DNA of 64,000 bases from Cricetomys ansorgei. Its lineage: Eukaryota; Chordata; Mammalia; Rodentia; Nesomyidae. Position 1 is the stretch's first letter; each line of letters opens with the position of its first letter. The translations under genes were made by a program, and so were the position numbers. Location of the stretch: assembly GCA_026225945.1 (NCBI GenBank), contig JAMJFZ010004031.1, positions 4,768,001 to 4,832,000 of the forward strand, written 5' to 3'. Shown one piece after another: positions 1 to 11,290 of the stretch. Under the pieces are notes generated by a model that saw only the letters and a list, made by a program, of their open reading frames with translations, was not told the origin of the DNA and did not search any database.

Positions 1-231
1 ATCCACAAGCAATTTTAGCCTGAACTGGAAAGAGAGCCTAGTATGTGAAGCATCAGGCAGAACTATGAGAACAGTCAGGTCTGTTGTGTTCTGAGATGAA
101 AGCACACTTCCACAATTTGAATTTTTCATAGCAAACAACATCCCAATAAAGACCAAAAAATAGATGTGACAGAGGAAATTCCAGACATGGATGGGAGGAC
201 TCAGTCTGAGGAGCCAGTGATGAAACACGGG
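1..231. other. Unassigned unique sequence
   Basis: No repeat family, exon or RNA gene recognised up to the start of the LTR-like repeat. Confidence 0.4.
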
Positions 232-588
232 TGTGCTGGCTAGTCTACTGTCAATTTGACATGCAAACTAGAATTATCTGAAAGGAGGGAACCTCACTTG
301 AGAAAATGCCTCCATAAGATCCAGCTGTAAGGCATTTTCTTATTTAGTGACTGATGGGGGAGAGCCCAGATCATTGTGGGTGGTTCCGTCCCTGGCCTGG
401 TGGTCATGGGTTCTATGAGAAATCAGGTTCACCAAGCCAGGGGAAACAAGCCAGTAAGCAATACTGTTCCATGGCTTCTGCATCTGCTCCTTCAGATTCC
501 TGCCTTGGCCTGACTTTCTTCAATGATGAACAGTAATATGGAGGTATAAGCCAAATAAACCCTTTCCTCCCTAACTTGCTATTATGTA
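232..588 (+). mobile_element. Rodent LTR-like interspersed repeat
   Basis: The stretch begins TGTGCTGGCTAG and carries the familiar rodent blocks GAGAAAATGCCTCCATAAGA, GCATTTTCTTATTTAGTGA and AAGCCAGTAAGCA. It ends with an AATAAA signal in CCAAATAAACCCTTTCCTCC. A TG start and a poly(A) signal near the 3' end suggest a solo LTR, perhaps MaLR-like; the exact family name is uncertain. The 3' end is lost where a B1 begins. The short open frame inside it (354-536) has no coding meaning. Confidence 0.65.
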
Positions 589-589
589 G

Positions 590-715
590 GGTCGTGCTCG
601 CTTTAATCCAGGGAGGCAGGTCTCTGTAAATTCAAGAACAGTCTGGTCTACATAGTGAATTGCAAGCCAACCAGAGCTACACTGTTCGACCTGTCTCAAA
701 GAAAAAGAAAGTTTT
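590..715 (+). mobile_element. B1 SINE, 5'-shortened
   Basis: B1 landmarks in order: CTTTAATCC, GGAGGCAGG, TCTCTGTAAATTCAAGAACAG, TGGTCTACATAGTGA and CTGTCTCAAAGAAAAAGAAA as an A-rich tail. It abuts the LTR-like repeat, so it may have inserted into it. Confidence 0.8.
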
Positions 716-844
716 AGATTTGAGCATCAGACTAGAGTTGAGCTGTTCAAGGGTTGTGAGTGTTTGAAGAAAGAGCTATGCTGGGATGACCAGGTCAGCT
801 TTGACTCTAACTCATCTGAAGAAAAGGAAGAAGGTTCTGAAAAG

Positions 845-945
845 TGAGATATGGCCAATATTCAGGAGGCAGACAGGTCTTGATGAGTTCAAGGTCAGTA
901 TGGTCTACATAGTGAGACCCCTTCTAAGGAGAGGTAGAGAAAAGA
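845..945 (+). mobile_element. B1 SINE fragment
   Basis: Central B1 sequence: CAGGAGGCAGACAGG, TGATGAGTTCAAGGTCAGTA and TGGTCTACATAGTGAGACCC. The 5' third is missing or too diverged to read. Confidence 0.7.
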
Positions 946-1184
946 ATGAAAATAAATATCCCTGGTGATGTTCTGGCCACCTAGAGACATAACTTTCGTG
1001 AAAGCATAGAAAGGATTACCAGGCTGTCATTTATTTTAATATATGGTTGTAGATGTAAACCCAATTTAGAAGGAAATATAAGTTATTTGTCTAACAGCCT
1101 TTAGGTGTAACATCCATTTGTGAAGTAAATTGTATGATTGTCCAGAGTTTAACTAGTAGCCAAGGAAGTATCTGTTTGCAGCAG

Positions 1185-1231
<47 letters not shown>
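1185..1231. repeat. (GT)n microsatellite
   Basis: About 23 uninterrupted GT units followed by GGCACGTATATATGTATGTG. Length is likely polymorphic; alternating purine-pyrimidine DNA of this kind can adopt Z-DNA. Confidence 0.98.
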
Positions 1232-1232
<1 letters not shown>

Positions 1233-3555
1233 CACGTATATATGTATGTGTGATCAGGGAGCTCACAGAATCACCAGAAAAATCTGTGGAATCCAGGTCA
1301 GACTTTGGGCAAAGCAAAATCAAGAATCAGGAAGCTAGAAATACAGCATGAAAGCCACACATTAGTCTTCAGGACAGATCTAAAAGTAGGTCTATTGATT
1401 CCAGTAGTCACTATCTATAGCGGGTTTGCACTGCAGACCCCCAGCCTACAGCTCTTCCCCTGCTTCTGTTCTATGGGAGGCTTGTTTCTGATGCCTAGAC
1501 CATAGAGTGGGTTCAAGCTCAACCTGAAGCACTTAGCAAGAGACCCTATCTTAGTAGGAAGAGAGAAAGGGAGGAAAAGAGGAAAAGGAAAGAAACGTTG
1601 GCGATATCACTTAGGTTAAGATAAGTCATGCCTTAGGTTCAAGAAATGCTGAGAAGGTGAGTCAGTCTATTTGGTCCCTTAGAGTAGGAAATGGGCTTTG
1701 TCCCCTGCCGTGACTCACAAGATACAGTGTGTCCAAGACCTACCCCTTAGATTTCAGGTGTCCTAGAACATGCAGGTAAATGTCTACTAAAAGTTCCTTT
1801 TAACCACTCATACAGTTTTGAATCTTTGGGTGATTTTTGGAGCTAAATTCTTAGGAAAAGACAATCCAGTCATTCTTAATTGTTTGTTTCAGTTAAAATA
1901 ATGCAGGGCTCACCAGCGTGGAAGACACAAGTTAAGTATGTCACTACTCTTAGTGCTGAGTCACTTGCATTTCAGGTCTTGATGTTAAATATATTCTGTT
2001 GTTAGTGCTATGTTTTGTACAGAGTAATTGAAAATAAGTCTAAATGTTCAGGACTTTGTCACGTATATGCCCTCCAAATGCTCCCACAAAAGTCATGACC
2101 ATAGAGCACAAATTGGCTCTCACAGGCGCCAGCTGGGTGGGCATGTCCATCTCTGCACCAGGCTCTCTGCCAGCCACTCCTGTGCTTTCCACAGCTGCTG
2201 CCCCTCCTGAGTGCAAGCCAGTCTTCTCTCTGTCTCTTGCTCCCTGACAATTCCAGTCACAGGGAATCTGGCCAGACCACACTCTTGTGTGGCAGTTGGA
2301 TAAGTGGGGGCAAAGAAAGATTATCCAACTAGTTGTGATTAAAAACTCCTAATCTTACACATGCAGCTTAAAATAACACCATTCTGCATGTACAGAATGA
2401 GAACCAAAATAACTCTCCCTAGCTTCAAAAATACATAGTTAGAACCAAAGTAATTTCTCAAGCCTTTCCCGGGAGGATGCCTCTCCAAACCACCCATGCC
2501 TAAACTTAGAAAGTAAGGTTTATTTTTAACTGTGGTACCTCTCTGAGCCATCCCAGGCAGCTTTTCTTAGGGATTTTCCAGTGTCATTAAATGCCATGGA
2601 CAAGTATGTGCTACACAAAGCTAGAGTTTTGTCTATGTTACCCTTAAGAATAAATCCAAGTAACTCCATGGGCTTGTTGTTTACAACAGCTGCCCAAGCC
2701 AGGCTGAACGATGCCAGGGTGCTGATCGCCTGATAGAGATAACCCTGAACTAGTTCTGGGACTGGGATGTTACATAACATTTTTATTAATGGTTGCATGT
2801 CTTGAGATCTGATTCATTCCTAGCCCTGAGCCCTTGAGTCCTTAGTAATTTGCATAAGTGCTCAGAACTGGGCTGATTTTTCTTGAGTTCAGAGTATTTT
2901 GCATTATAAGAAAAAAAAAAGCAAATAGGGAAAAGCCAATGGTGGCTTGAGTAATGGAGTACAACTTATGGATAGAAAGTTACTTTGGATACTATGGAAA
3001 CTCTAAAGACCCTGGGAAACCAGTGGTTTCACCGTTGTGGTCATCAGCCACATGGATGTCAGTAGTCTCAGAAGATAGTAATGGGAGCAGAATGCATTCC
3101 TTGTTTGTCTGTGGTGATGCTGATAAAGGGAACACTTCTGTGTGTCAATCATTTTGAGTATACCATTTGTGGTTAGGTATGGTGCATAATACTTTGTAGT
3201 TATAATCTAGTATATATGCTGTATAGTATATACCCACACTGTGAACCTCACCAGCATATCATATTTCACCAGTATCAATCTCATGGATCTTTTCACCTCC
3301 TCTCTTGTCAGTCAAGAGGCTAAGCTGAGCTGTCACCTGAGCTGCTTGGGTTTTCGTAAGCACAGTGTTCACCCACAATGGAGGTTAACCAGCATGCATT
3401 TGTTCACCATTAGTTGTTTTTTGGTTTTTTTTACCTAACCAAAATCATAGAGAATAGAAATTATTTCTGATTGCAACATCTAGAGAAGTCCCTAGAGACG
3501 AAGCTATCTCAACACATTTTCAAGGGTCAGTGTGAGGCTTTCCTTTCTAGGGATG
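1232..3555. other. Mostly unique sequence, no gene seen
   Basis: Contains a weak B1-tail-like remnant (about 1508-1552) and a purine run at 1556-1594. A 90-codon open frame on the minus strand at 2526-2798 matches no family I recognise. No splice-flanked exon or RNA gene was identified. Confidence 0.4.
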
Positions 3556-4312
3556 TCTTAGCCACAGGACAGTGTGAGTCCCAAAGAGAGGAAACCTGGT
3601 ACTGAGGCCATCGCCAAAACTAAACGGAGTAAATTGTTTGCTCATGAGCAGGCTGAAGATGGTTGCTCTGGGGTTGGGTTCTGAGTAACAGTGGCTACAG
3701 AAATCATCATCTTTACTACCAGGACACAGAATGCTCCTGGTGAGAAGGGTCAATGGATACAGGAATTGACTCCTGTAATAAAGACGATATTTTACATCCC
3801 TGGGGACAATGTAGAGTTTCTCAATGTAGATGGGTAGGTCTCTACATTGCAAACTCCCGGAAGAGCCTGATACAGTGTGTTTTATCACTGGGAGCTAGGC
3901 CAAGGACTGTGAAGTCCTGGTGTCAAGGGAGCTCTGGGGACAGGGGGTTCAAACTATGAAGTCTGTGGATGGCCTGATGATACATAGTAGAGACACTGGT
4001 CACTACTATGTTGACACCACCGTGGATCTGTGCCACTCAGACAAGGTGTACTGGGCACCAACATGAAGAGCATGATGCCCTTGGGCCTGAGTGTTAATAC
4101 TGGCCCTACAGAGCCCCTCAGTGACCATGTGAACAATGTGTAATTCAAAGACAAGATCATGCCTAATCATCTCAAATTAGAAGAGTAGGAAGACAGAACT
4201 ACCTGCTGTGACCTAGCAGGTCCCTACCAGGTCTCCTTGGAAGCTATTTGGGAGTTTGGATGCTATTTAAAATGAAATCTTGTAGAAAGACAAAAAAAAA
4301 AAAAAAAAAAAA
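3556..4312 (+). pseudogene. Candidate processed pseudogene (parent not identified)
   Basis: A 21-base A run at 4292-4312, followed by GAAGAAGAA, closes a stretch whose plus-strand frames give long protein-like pieces broken by stops and frameshifts. One frame is open from about 3585 to 3690 and resumes to about 3830. Another stretch, about 4060-4190, reads well until an internal TAA. This is what a decayed retrocopy of a spliced mRNA looks like: no introns, a 3' A tail and several disabling lesions. I could not name the parent protein, no canonical AATAAA lies just before the tail, and no clear target-site duplication was found. The alternative is chance open frames ahead of an A-rich microsatellite. 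The 113-codon minus-strand open frame at 3547-3888 runs opposite to the tail and is not supported as a gene. Confidence 0.35.
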
Positions 4313-4720
4313 GAAGAAGAATCCATTTGTATCTTAAAACTGTACAGTATTGCTTCCATAATGTTTACATTAATGTGGTTTGTGAATTCATAGTTTTGTT
4401 GATCTTCCAAAACTTAGCCTTTTAATCACAAAAGTCAAGAAAACTTAAAAGTTTCTGCTACTCAGAAGACACCAGTGAAGAAAAGACATTTTGTTTAGCT
4501 TTGTGTCTCCATGATTGTCCTCAGAGCAGTGTTCCTAGGAATACCACACCAGACTAGGAGGTTGCAACGCTGGTGACTGGTTATAAGTGAGGAATTTTTA
4601 TTTATATGATATTGCTGAAGACAAAGCAAGAAAAAGTTCATATGAGTTACTTCAATGAGGAGAATATAATTGGTCTGAAGGTCAGAGTGTCTTAGCAAAA
4701 GTGCATTGTCTCAAACTTTT
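4313..4720. other. Unassigned unique sequence
   Basis: AT-rich with no recognised element. A short minus-strand open frame at 4495-4698 has no support. Confidence 0.4.
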
Positions 4721-4808
4721 ATATTATTATCATTATCATTATCATCATCATCATCATCAATTATTTGTGTGTGTGTTCGTGTGTGTGTATGTGTGTGTGT
4801 GTGTGTGT
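4721..4808. repeat. Compound (ATT/ATC)n-(GT)n microsatellite
   Basis: ATT and ATC triplets (4721-4763) pass into interrupted GT units (4766-4808; interrupted by GTTCGT and GTAT). Confidence 0.95.
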
Positions 4809-4885
4809 TTTGGATTCTAGAGGTCAAACTCAAGACATCAAGTATGTGCATTTACCCACCAAACTACCTTGCTGGCCCTTGCTTC
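4809..4885 (-). mobile_element. B4/ID-type SINE 5' end fragment
   Basis: Reads as the complement of the tRNA-like SINE head: GATTCTAGAGGTCAAACTC, CATCAAGTATGTGCATTTACC and AACTACCTTGCTGGCC, matching the usual complement of a pol III B-box and A-box. The GT repeat next to it lies at the SINE's 3' side. Confidence 0.6.
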
Positions 4886-5059
4886 AGACCTGTATGGGAA
4901 GGAGCTGACAAGTTACAATGTGGGGATAGTGGTGGGAGGATTTATAGTTGATATTTTACTATCAGGAAAATCTCAGCCTCCTGTATGTTCATACCTGCGT
5001 CTAGCAGTACTAAAGCTAGCTAATCACTCATAAGACATAAAGGAGGAGTTTAAGACTGG

Positions 5060-5130
5060 TGGCATAGCTCCATGGTGGTGCACTCAGCCTAGGATGCATG
5101 AGTCTCTGGATTCAGTTTAGGGGAGTGGCT
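5060..5130 (+). mobile_element. ID-like SINE fragment
   Basis: GGCATAGCTCCATGGTGGTG, then CTCAGCCTAGGATGCATGAG and CTCTGGATTCAGTTTAGG, follow the ID/tRNA-Ala-like order (A box, GCATG loop, B box) at high divergence. Confidence 0.5.
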
Positions 5131-5846
5131 CATGAAAAGAGCAAAACTGAAATTGGCTAGGGTAAAAGAAGAAGATTTTATGTCTAGACTTGTGGTCTTG
5201 TCAGAAGGCTTAGGCAAAGAGGCAAAGGTCTGAAGCCTTGTCAATATTTAAATCCCACAGATATTCCAATCATATAATTTTCAGTATTTCCTTAAAAATA
5301 AGAAATTGGTTTTTTGCAAGGGTGAAGAGACTGGCTGAGACCACAGTGGCAGAAATGGCGTTTGACCCCATCCCTGTCTAGCTTTGGTTTCCCGGTGCCA
5401 CATTCCTTGTGTGGATTAACATGTTAACAGTTAACGTTAAGGTTAATGGTATTTCAATAACTTTGTTCATATATACACTTCTTAGTTTGTGAAGAATAAC
5501 TTTCAAGGAATTGAGCTTGAATGTTCACTAGGTGGTTTATAAGTGTGTAGGTCCTTCCCTATAAATACATCTGCCTTTTGTGTGCGCAACTCGAAAGAAG
5601 TCTAGAATTGTACCCTTGTGCCTTTGTATTTACAGTGAAACTTTATAATGATAGCTCCTGCAAAAAAGCAATAAGTATATTCTAATTTAAATTATCTTTT
5701 CTTCCTTTTCTTCCTTTGTGCTGTGTGATTTTACATTAGGAGATTTCACGTACCTTCTTGACTGAGTGGGAAGAGGGTGGTGCAAACAAGACAGGAACAG
5801 GGTAGCTCTTAGATACCAGCTTCTGCCACAAATCTTGAAAGAAATG

Positions 5847-5848
<2 letters not shown>
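5131..5848. other. Unassigned unique sequence
   Basis: No element recognised. AT-rich, with no long open frame. Confidence 0.4.

Positions 5849-5889
<41 letters not shown>
5849..5889. repeat. (AC)n microsatellite
   Basis: About 20 uninterrupted AC units. Confidence 0.98.
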
Positions 5890-5890
<1 letters not shown>

Positions 5891-6267
5891 CAGACTTAAG
5901 AATTGAAAAAGGCCAGCAAAGGAGTTAGTAAAACCATCTAAACAGTTTAGATCCTAGACTAGTGATCTGATGGAATACATTACTTTAGGAAAATAAATGC
6001 TGTAAAGCTGTTTCTCATGGAAGGCTGTCCATCACTGACTTTATTGGTTATTGCTGCTTCATGGGGCTCTTGCTGTGCTTGGGACACTCACAGCAATGAA
6101 ATGGTGAGATGCACCTGAAACGTTCATCAGCGCAGCAGGAGACTCTAACCTGCTGGCCTGCATCATTTGGCATGTATTCCATGCTCAAATTACTGTGGTA
6201 ATTATGGGTGTGAGGTGATAATTTGTGCCTGCAGGTATTTTTTTAATTGGGGGCCCAATCATCCGTT

Positions 6268-6269
<2 letters not shown>
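5890..6269. other. Unassigned unique sequence
   Basis: No repeat family or exon recognised between the AC and TA microsatellites. Confidence 0.4.

Positions 6270-6324
<55 letters not shown>
6270..6324. repeat. (TA)n microsatellite
   Basis: About 27 uninterrupted TA units. Perfectly self-complementary, so it can extrude a cruciform. The IYIY-type open frames on both strands are products of this repeat, not genes. Confidence 0.98.
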
Positions 6325-6326
<2 letters not shown>

Positions 6327-6887
6327 GTTTTATACTGTTGTTTTAGTAAACAGAACAGGTGTTGTTTTATAGTAGATGCATTATATTCTCTGAGCATAAA
6401 AGCAAAAAACGAAGCAATGCAACTGTGGCTGTTCTCCCCTCCTAAGCATAGTAATTGTATCTAGTCCAAGTAGAAAAAAGAAAGAATGAGGAGTTTATGA
6501 TCCGGAAGCCACTGTACCAAGAAGCTTAGGGGCACCTTTTCATTGCTAGCAGTGGGCCTGTGGGCTTTTTAACCTGAGCAAAGGAAGAAATCCCACATCA
6601 TGGCTTTCTTGCCTTCTTTGGTCCCACTCACTGCTAATCCCATGATCCCTAGAGCAAGGTCAGGCAGTAACAGAGGTGCTGTCATCAGGGCTGAACTCCT
6701 CCAGAGTCTCCTGCTGTAGGGAGGAAAGTCAGAGTAAGAGAGAGAGAGGAAAAGGAAGCATGAGCCTAGCAACTGTAATACTAGAAAAGAGAAACAAAGC
6801 AAAACGCAGGAGCTATAAATCTTGTTTTATTCCTACACACAAAATATTCATGTAAGTTAATACTTCAAAAATGTTTTGGAGGAATTC
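6325..6887. other. Unassigned unique sequence
   Basis: No repeat family recognised. The short minus-strand open frame at 6569-6802 has no support. Confidence 0.4.
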
Positions 6888-7350
6888 AACCTTTTTTTAT
6901 TAAATTTATTTTTTCTCTCTCTCTCATATAATACATCCTGACCCCATTCTCCCCTCCCTCCACTCCTCCCAGCTCTCTTTCCTCTCTCCTCTCCCCCAGA
7001 TCCCCCCCTTCCCCTCCAAACAGAGCAGGCCTGCCATGGTTATCACTCAAACAGGGCACATCTAAAGTGTCAAGGCTGGGCTCCCCTACATCAAAGCCGG
7101 ACAAGGGAGATTAGCAGGAGGAAAGGGGCTCCCAGGGCAAGTAAAAGGGTCAGAACCCACCTCCCCGCCCCGCCCCCCCCACTCCAACTTTAAGTATTCT
7201 ACAAGAATACCAAGCCAGATAACAATAAAATATATGAAGGGAACCTGCAGGCTGCATGTCTGCTACTTCAGTCTCTGTGGGCCCCTAAGAGTTCTGGTCA
7301 GTTGATTGTGTGGGACTTGATCTCCTGGTGTCCCTGCACCCTCTCGCCAG
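6888..7350 (-). mobile_element. L1 (Lx-type) 3' end fragment
   Basis: The plus strand shows the complement of a rodent L1 3' region: a T-rich start (TTTTTTTATTAAATTTATTTT), a C/T-rich block (CCCTCCCTCCACTCCTCCCAG), AGAGCAGGCCTGCCATGG, TCAAGGCTGGGCTCC, and further in TTCAGTCTCTGTGGGCCC and TGATCTCCTGGTGTCC. Only the 3' part remains, so it is 5'-truncated. The far boundary is approximate. Confidence 0.75.
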
Positions 7351-7745
7351 TCTTAAAACTATGTTTTGAAGGATGTGGTAGAGACTGATAGGCAAGGAAT
7401 GGAATGGCACTCATCAGCAGGCCAGAATTTGGGGACGGGACCAGTAGAATTAAAATCTAGGTTTTGCTGTTGAAATTATAATCATTGGTGAAGTTAATAG
7501 CCTCTCTACGGTAAGAATTAAGATGTATTCTTTTTTTGTGGGGTTCTGGTAGTTACTAAGTATGAAAATACTCTCTTTCTCAGGCTGCGATGAGAAAGTC
7601 TGAGTATGACACGATAAGTAGTGTGAGAAGGAAGGAAAGATTAGAATTTGCAAGTGGTTGCAGAGAACGGAATGAACTTTCAAGGACCCTGAGCATAGAT
7701 GGGAAGGACCACGTTCTCAAGATAGTTACCGATAGACTCCTTTAG
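7351..7745. other. Unassigned sequence
   Basis: No element recognised. It may include a little more of the flanking L1. Confidence 0.35.
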
Positions 7746-8108
7746 TGTGTTAGCTTTGCATTATTGTAACAAAACTCCTGGGTAATCAACTTCATAAGGG
7801 ATAGTTGTACTGGGACTCACAGTGTCAAAAGTGTTGGTCCGTGGTCACTTGGTCCTATTGCTTTGAGTCCATGGTGGCTGTATGTCTGGGGAAACCATGT
7901 GGCAAAGGAGGCCTCTTCATTTTGTGTTTATTGGGAAGCAAAGAGGGAAAATCAGGGCTCAGGGTCTCTACCCCTTTCAAAGGCTCATCCCAGGGACCAA
8001 CTCCCCTGTTCTACTTCCAGCAGTGTAATGGCTAGAGGCTCTGGTCTTTGTGAGGTTTTCTAGGGGCTGTGGACCTTTGAGGGGGATCTTCATATCCAAG
8101 ATACTGCA
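7746..8108 (-). mobile_element. MaLR-type LTR
   Basis: The plus strand reads as the complement of an LTR: TGTGTTAGC at one edge, ATTATTGTAACAAAACTCCTG, GTAATCAACTTCATAAGGG, CACAGTGTCAAAAGTG, AAGCAAAGAGGGAAAA, CCCTTTCAAAGGCTCATCCC and finally GGACCTTTGAGGGGGATCTT. This block order is that of MLT1/MaLR-like LTRs. It appears near full length. The frames at 7805-8063 are fortuitous. Confidence 0.6.
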
Positions 8109-8554
8109 TTTTCCAGCCTCATCCTTGGTCTGCTGAAACTTTGCAGAAACTTTGAAGTAGGGTCCACAGACCTGAACTCAGCAGGTTACACAGGTCACAG
8201 GTGTGTCGAAGTCTGAAAAAGCACTGCCTCGAGTGACTTGTTTTCAGTAATGTACTCTAGAAAGTTGAATTTGTCTCCTGAACTTCTTTTTCTCAGTTCT
8301 TTTTGATTCTCTAATGAAAATCTAGGACAAAAGAAAAAAGAAAGAAAAAAAAAAGACAAAAGAAAAGGTTAAGGAAGATTAGCGTTGGGCTCTGCGTCTA
8401 CAGACAGCAGCTGCAGAGGCATCTCTGGGTGTGTTAGGCACAGCACTGCTCACTGTCCCTGATGTCCCACCAATCATGTGTTTAAAATAAGCCCTTACCT
8501 AGAGACTGAGAAGTGTCCTACTTGCCTTGTATTAGTGTCTTGAATTCTCTTTAT
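8109..8554. other. Unassigned sequence with an A/G-rich run
   Basis: Holds an imperfect AAAGAAA-type purine stretch at 8320-8369. No gene or named repeat recognised. Confidence 0.4.
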
Positions 8555-8712
8555 GTGTTAAGGAGATATTATAAGTGTTCTCGTTTGGTTTTCACAACAG
8601 CCCTGTGAAATGGACACTATTATTATTATCTCTGCTTAAGGACTCTTAAGAGGAAAGTGGCCAAGCTTGTGAGGCTCTAGCATTTGAGGCCAAGCTAGCT
8701 TATACCAAATTC
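8555..8712 (-). mobile_element. MIR SINE
   Basis: Complement of the MIR core: TTTTCACAACAGCCCTGTGA, then ATTATTATTATCTCTGCTTA, then AAGAGGAAAGTGGCCAAGCTTG. The order matches MIR read backwards (3' core before the central GAAACTGAGG-type block). Confidence 0.65.
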
Positions 8713-9394
8713 TGAGCTCCTTTTCCTCCTCTATTATATATAAAAATGAAAACATAAATTGCTTGAGGGATGACTTTTTATTAATCTTCATACTATCATC
8801 CTTCTTTAATGATGCCCTTTATTCTTTTTTATTATAAAAGTAATATAGATAGTCAACATTCTCCTTAAGTTACTGGTCTAAAGTTATGGTTTGGAAGAAA
8901 ATAACCCATACCAAATGCACTGGAATAGTAAGAATAATCATGCATCCTCCCATTTCGTCACAGCTTGGCCAACCCAGGTAACACTATGAGATATATTTAG
9001 GAAATGCTGTATGCTAGAATCTCCCTGTGGTGATTTACAGCACATACTAAAGACTCCATAAAAGTAACAGATGGTCATTGCATCAGACTCACAATATTCA
9101 AAGAATATGTAGAAAATGGAGGTTATCATAAACTATTATTTATTCTTGTTTCTGGTGTCACAAATTATTCTAGAGGGCCCTATAACGTGCAAGCCTCAGC
9201 AATCTCTGACTCACTAAGATTAAATAGAGCCAAGGTTTATGTGTGCTTCATAAGTACATCTTCCCTAGTACCATCCTTCAAATCCAGTTCTAAACACTCT
9301 AATTTGTACCTTAGATTTTTCAAATACCCTCACATGGAATATCACATCTTCCATTTCTCTCTGGGTTCTGGAGCACCTTGACGTCTGAAGAAGA
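8713..9394. other. Unassigned unique sequence
   Basis: AT-rich; no element recognised. Confidence 0.4.
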
Positions 9395-9560
9395 AGGTTT
9401 CAAATGTTCATGTGAAGTTACTTCAGTGACTTGATAAAGCTCATACCATAGACTTTCTGATTCATCCGACCTGGGAAGGAGCTCAAGAATTTTCATATTT
9501 AGCAGGTTTCCAGGTGATGCTAACGCATCAAGTCCCTGAACCAAACTTTAATGACCACTA
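9395..9560. mobile_element. MER5-like hAT-Charlie DNA transposon relic
   Basis: The blocks GGTTTCAAATGTTCATGTGA, ACTTTCTGATTCATCCGACC, AATTTTCATATTTAGCAGG and TTTCCAGGTGATGCTAACGC follow the order of the non-autonomous MER5 family (GGTTCTCAA...TTTCTGATTCAGTAGGTC...CCAGGTGATGCTGATGC). Non-autonomous, so no transposase is expected. Confidence 0.6.
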
Positions 9561-10419
9561 TAATAGAGTCCTTCAAAGGAAAGCTCCTGACAGCAACTTC
9601 TTGTAGTCTTCAGAAATCCCTTAGAATTCAAGGACAAGAACATGACCTTGACACTATTATATAGAAGCTAATTTGGTGGCGTATGGCAGCGTGGTTAGTG
9701 GCACCCCTTGGTAAGGAATGCCACAGATAAAACCTCTTTTCAGCTGTCTTCATGTCTCTATGACAACAGCAAAAGTATAACAAAAAATAAAGAAAAGAAA
9801 AGCTGTTGACACTGTTGCTAACACATCTTAAATGTCTAGATGAGCGTTGGTAGGGAGGGACAGCCAGACAAGGCCAGTTATATCCAATCAGAGGCATGAC
9901 ATCTATCACAGAAGTCGAATGAATGTGTGACATTTCTTAAGTGGGACAAATTCTACAGGAGAATGTTGATGCCACTGGCAGTTTTTATGAATTATACATG
10001 ATGCACTATTTTAAAATTCAGTGGAAAACTGCCATTTACCCTTACAATAAAATGTATTATATAAAAAACGAGGTTTTAGGTGAGTAAACATGAGATGGTA
10101 CCGACATAATGGATCGTAAGCACACTTCTTTTTGGCCTCTGGTACCCAGCAGAAGACAGGAGTTTTCCAGAGCAGAGGAGTCTCGCTTCTGCGGTCAAGG
10201 GCTTTCAGCTCAGCAGCCACTTCCTGCAATGCAGCCTTACGATTTTGGTGGTTTGGAGTCTGATGTCCTCCACACTGGGATGATATGTAGCATACTTTGC
10301 ATTCACTGGGAACCCCCTTTGTCACTCAGGTCGCTTTTCATCCTCAAAAAATGCTAGTGTTAAGATTAAGAATTTTCATTATAACCAGGAATTGGTGGAG
10401 TTCTAGGAGAACTGGAATC
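9561..10419. other. Unassigned unique sequence
   Basis: Two minus-strand open frames of about 100 codons (9628-9933, 10011-10325) are present, but neither matches a known family and neither has gene-like context. Confidence 0.4.
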
Positions 10420-10560
10420 GTAGAAGAATTTATTAATTAATCAACAGTCTATTGAGAGATCCCCACATTCCAAACAGTATTACTGACTCTGGTGGCTAGA
10501 ACAATGGAAAATGCAGATATGTTTACACATACCAGACTTGACCCTTAAAGAGCTTAAGTG
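10420..10560 (-). mobile_element. Possible L2 3' fragment
   Basis: TTTATTAATTAATCAACAG, GGCTAGAACAATGGAAAATG and CCTTAAAGAGCTTAAG loosely follow the complement of the L2 3' UTR (TTTATTGAGCACC... ...AAGGAGCTTA). Weak. Confidence 0.3.
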
Positions 10561-11290
10561 CTGATCAGGTCTTATTTTGACATTTCCAAAACCCTGCTAC
10601 AATCATTTACCAACCTTTTAGCTAAGATCACATATAGAACTTTGCTGTGTAAAGGTTATTTTAGTGCTTAGAAATGGAATTTCCATCAGAGAAGTTTCTT
10701 TGTGCAGTGGACAGTGGTTAATACAGAACCTCACAAATGGTCAAACTGTAGCAAATAAAGTATTTAGTGAAGTACTCAGCCACAGATGGGGCATTTGTAT
10801 CTCTCTGCACCCACCTACATCCACAAAGCTCAGAGACAATCCCAGAAGAGGGGTATGAGCTGGGGAGAAACAGAGCACAACAGTGCCTTTTGGATATGGC
10901 AGGACTTCCCCACTGATTAACTCACAGCAGCCATAGGTGCCTGCACAGAGCCAAGGCACTCAACGTTGGAGAATGAAGGAGTGGCAGACTTCTAAGCCCC
11001 TACTCCCAACTGAGGAGCTATTCATAATCCACAGCTTCTTGGGGAGGGAGTGTCGGGGTTGTTTTAAGGGTGTGTCTCCTGGTAGACAGTCAGTGTTCCA
11101 GTGGATGGCCTCCCGTGCATGTGTACACTCACATCACAAATGTCCTCAATGGGTTCTTTAAAACAAAAGAAAAAAAGGCCAGAAGTTTAGCGGGGGGAGG
11201 TAAGAGTGGATCTAGGAGAAGTGGTGAGAAGGAGTGGAGGGTGAATATGATTAAAATACATTGTATGAGTTCTCAAAGAATTAGTCAAAA
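10561..11290. other. Unassigned unique sequence
   Basis: No element recognised before the L1 3' end. Confidence 0.4.

Noticed and set aside
2526..2798. 90-codon minus-strand frame with hydrophobic stretches
   Set aside because: No recognisable family, no neighbouring exon and a length within chance expectation.
3547..3888. 113-codon minus-strand open frame
   Set aside because: Opposite in orientation to the poly(A)-tailed candidate retrocopy; most likely its shadow.
4292..4330. A-run and GAA units as a plain microsatellite
   Set aside because: Kept as possible, but the protein-like frames upstream made a decayed retrocopy the preferred reading at low confidence.
6185..6464. Open frames with repeated Ile-Tyr on both strands (also at 31.4 and 59.4 kb)
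   Set aside because: Direct translation of TA microsatellites.
7141..7200. C-rich block with CCGCCCCGCCCC, resembling Sp1 sites
   Set aside because: Falls inside the L1 3' fragment and is part of its C/T-rich region; no CpG island or transcription start evidence.
9628..10325. Two consecutive minus-strand frames of about 100 codons
   Set aside because: Different frames with no shared homology; not interpretable as exons from sequence alone.
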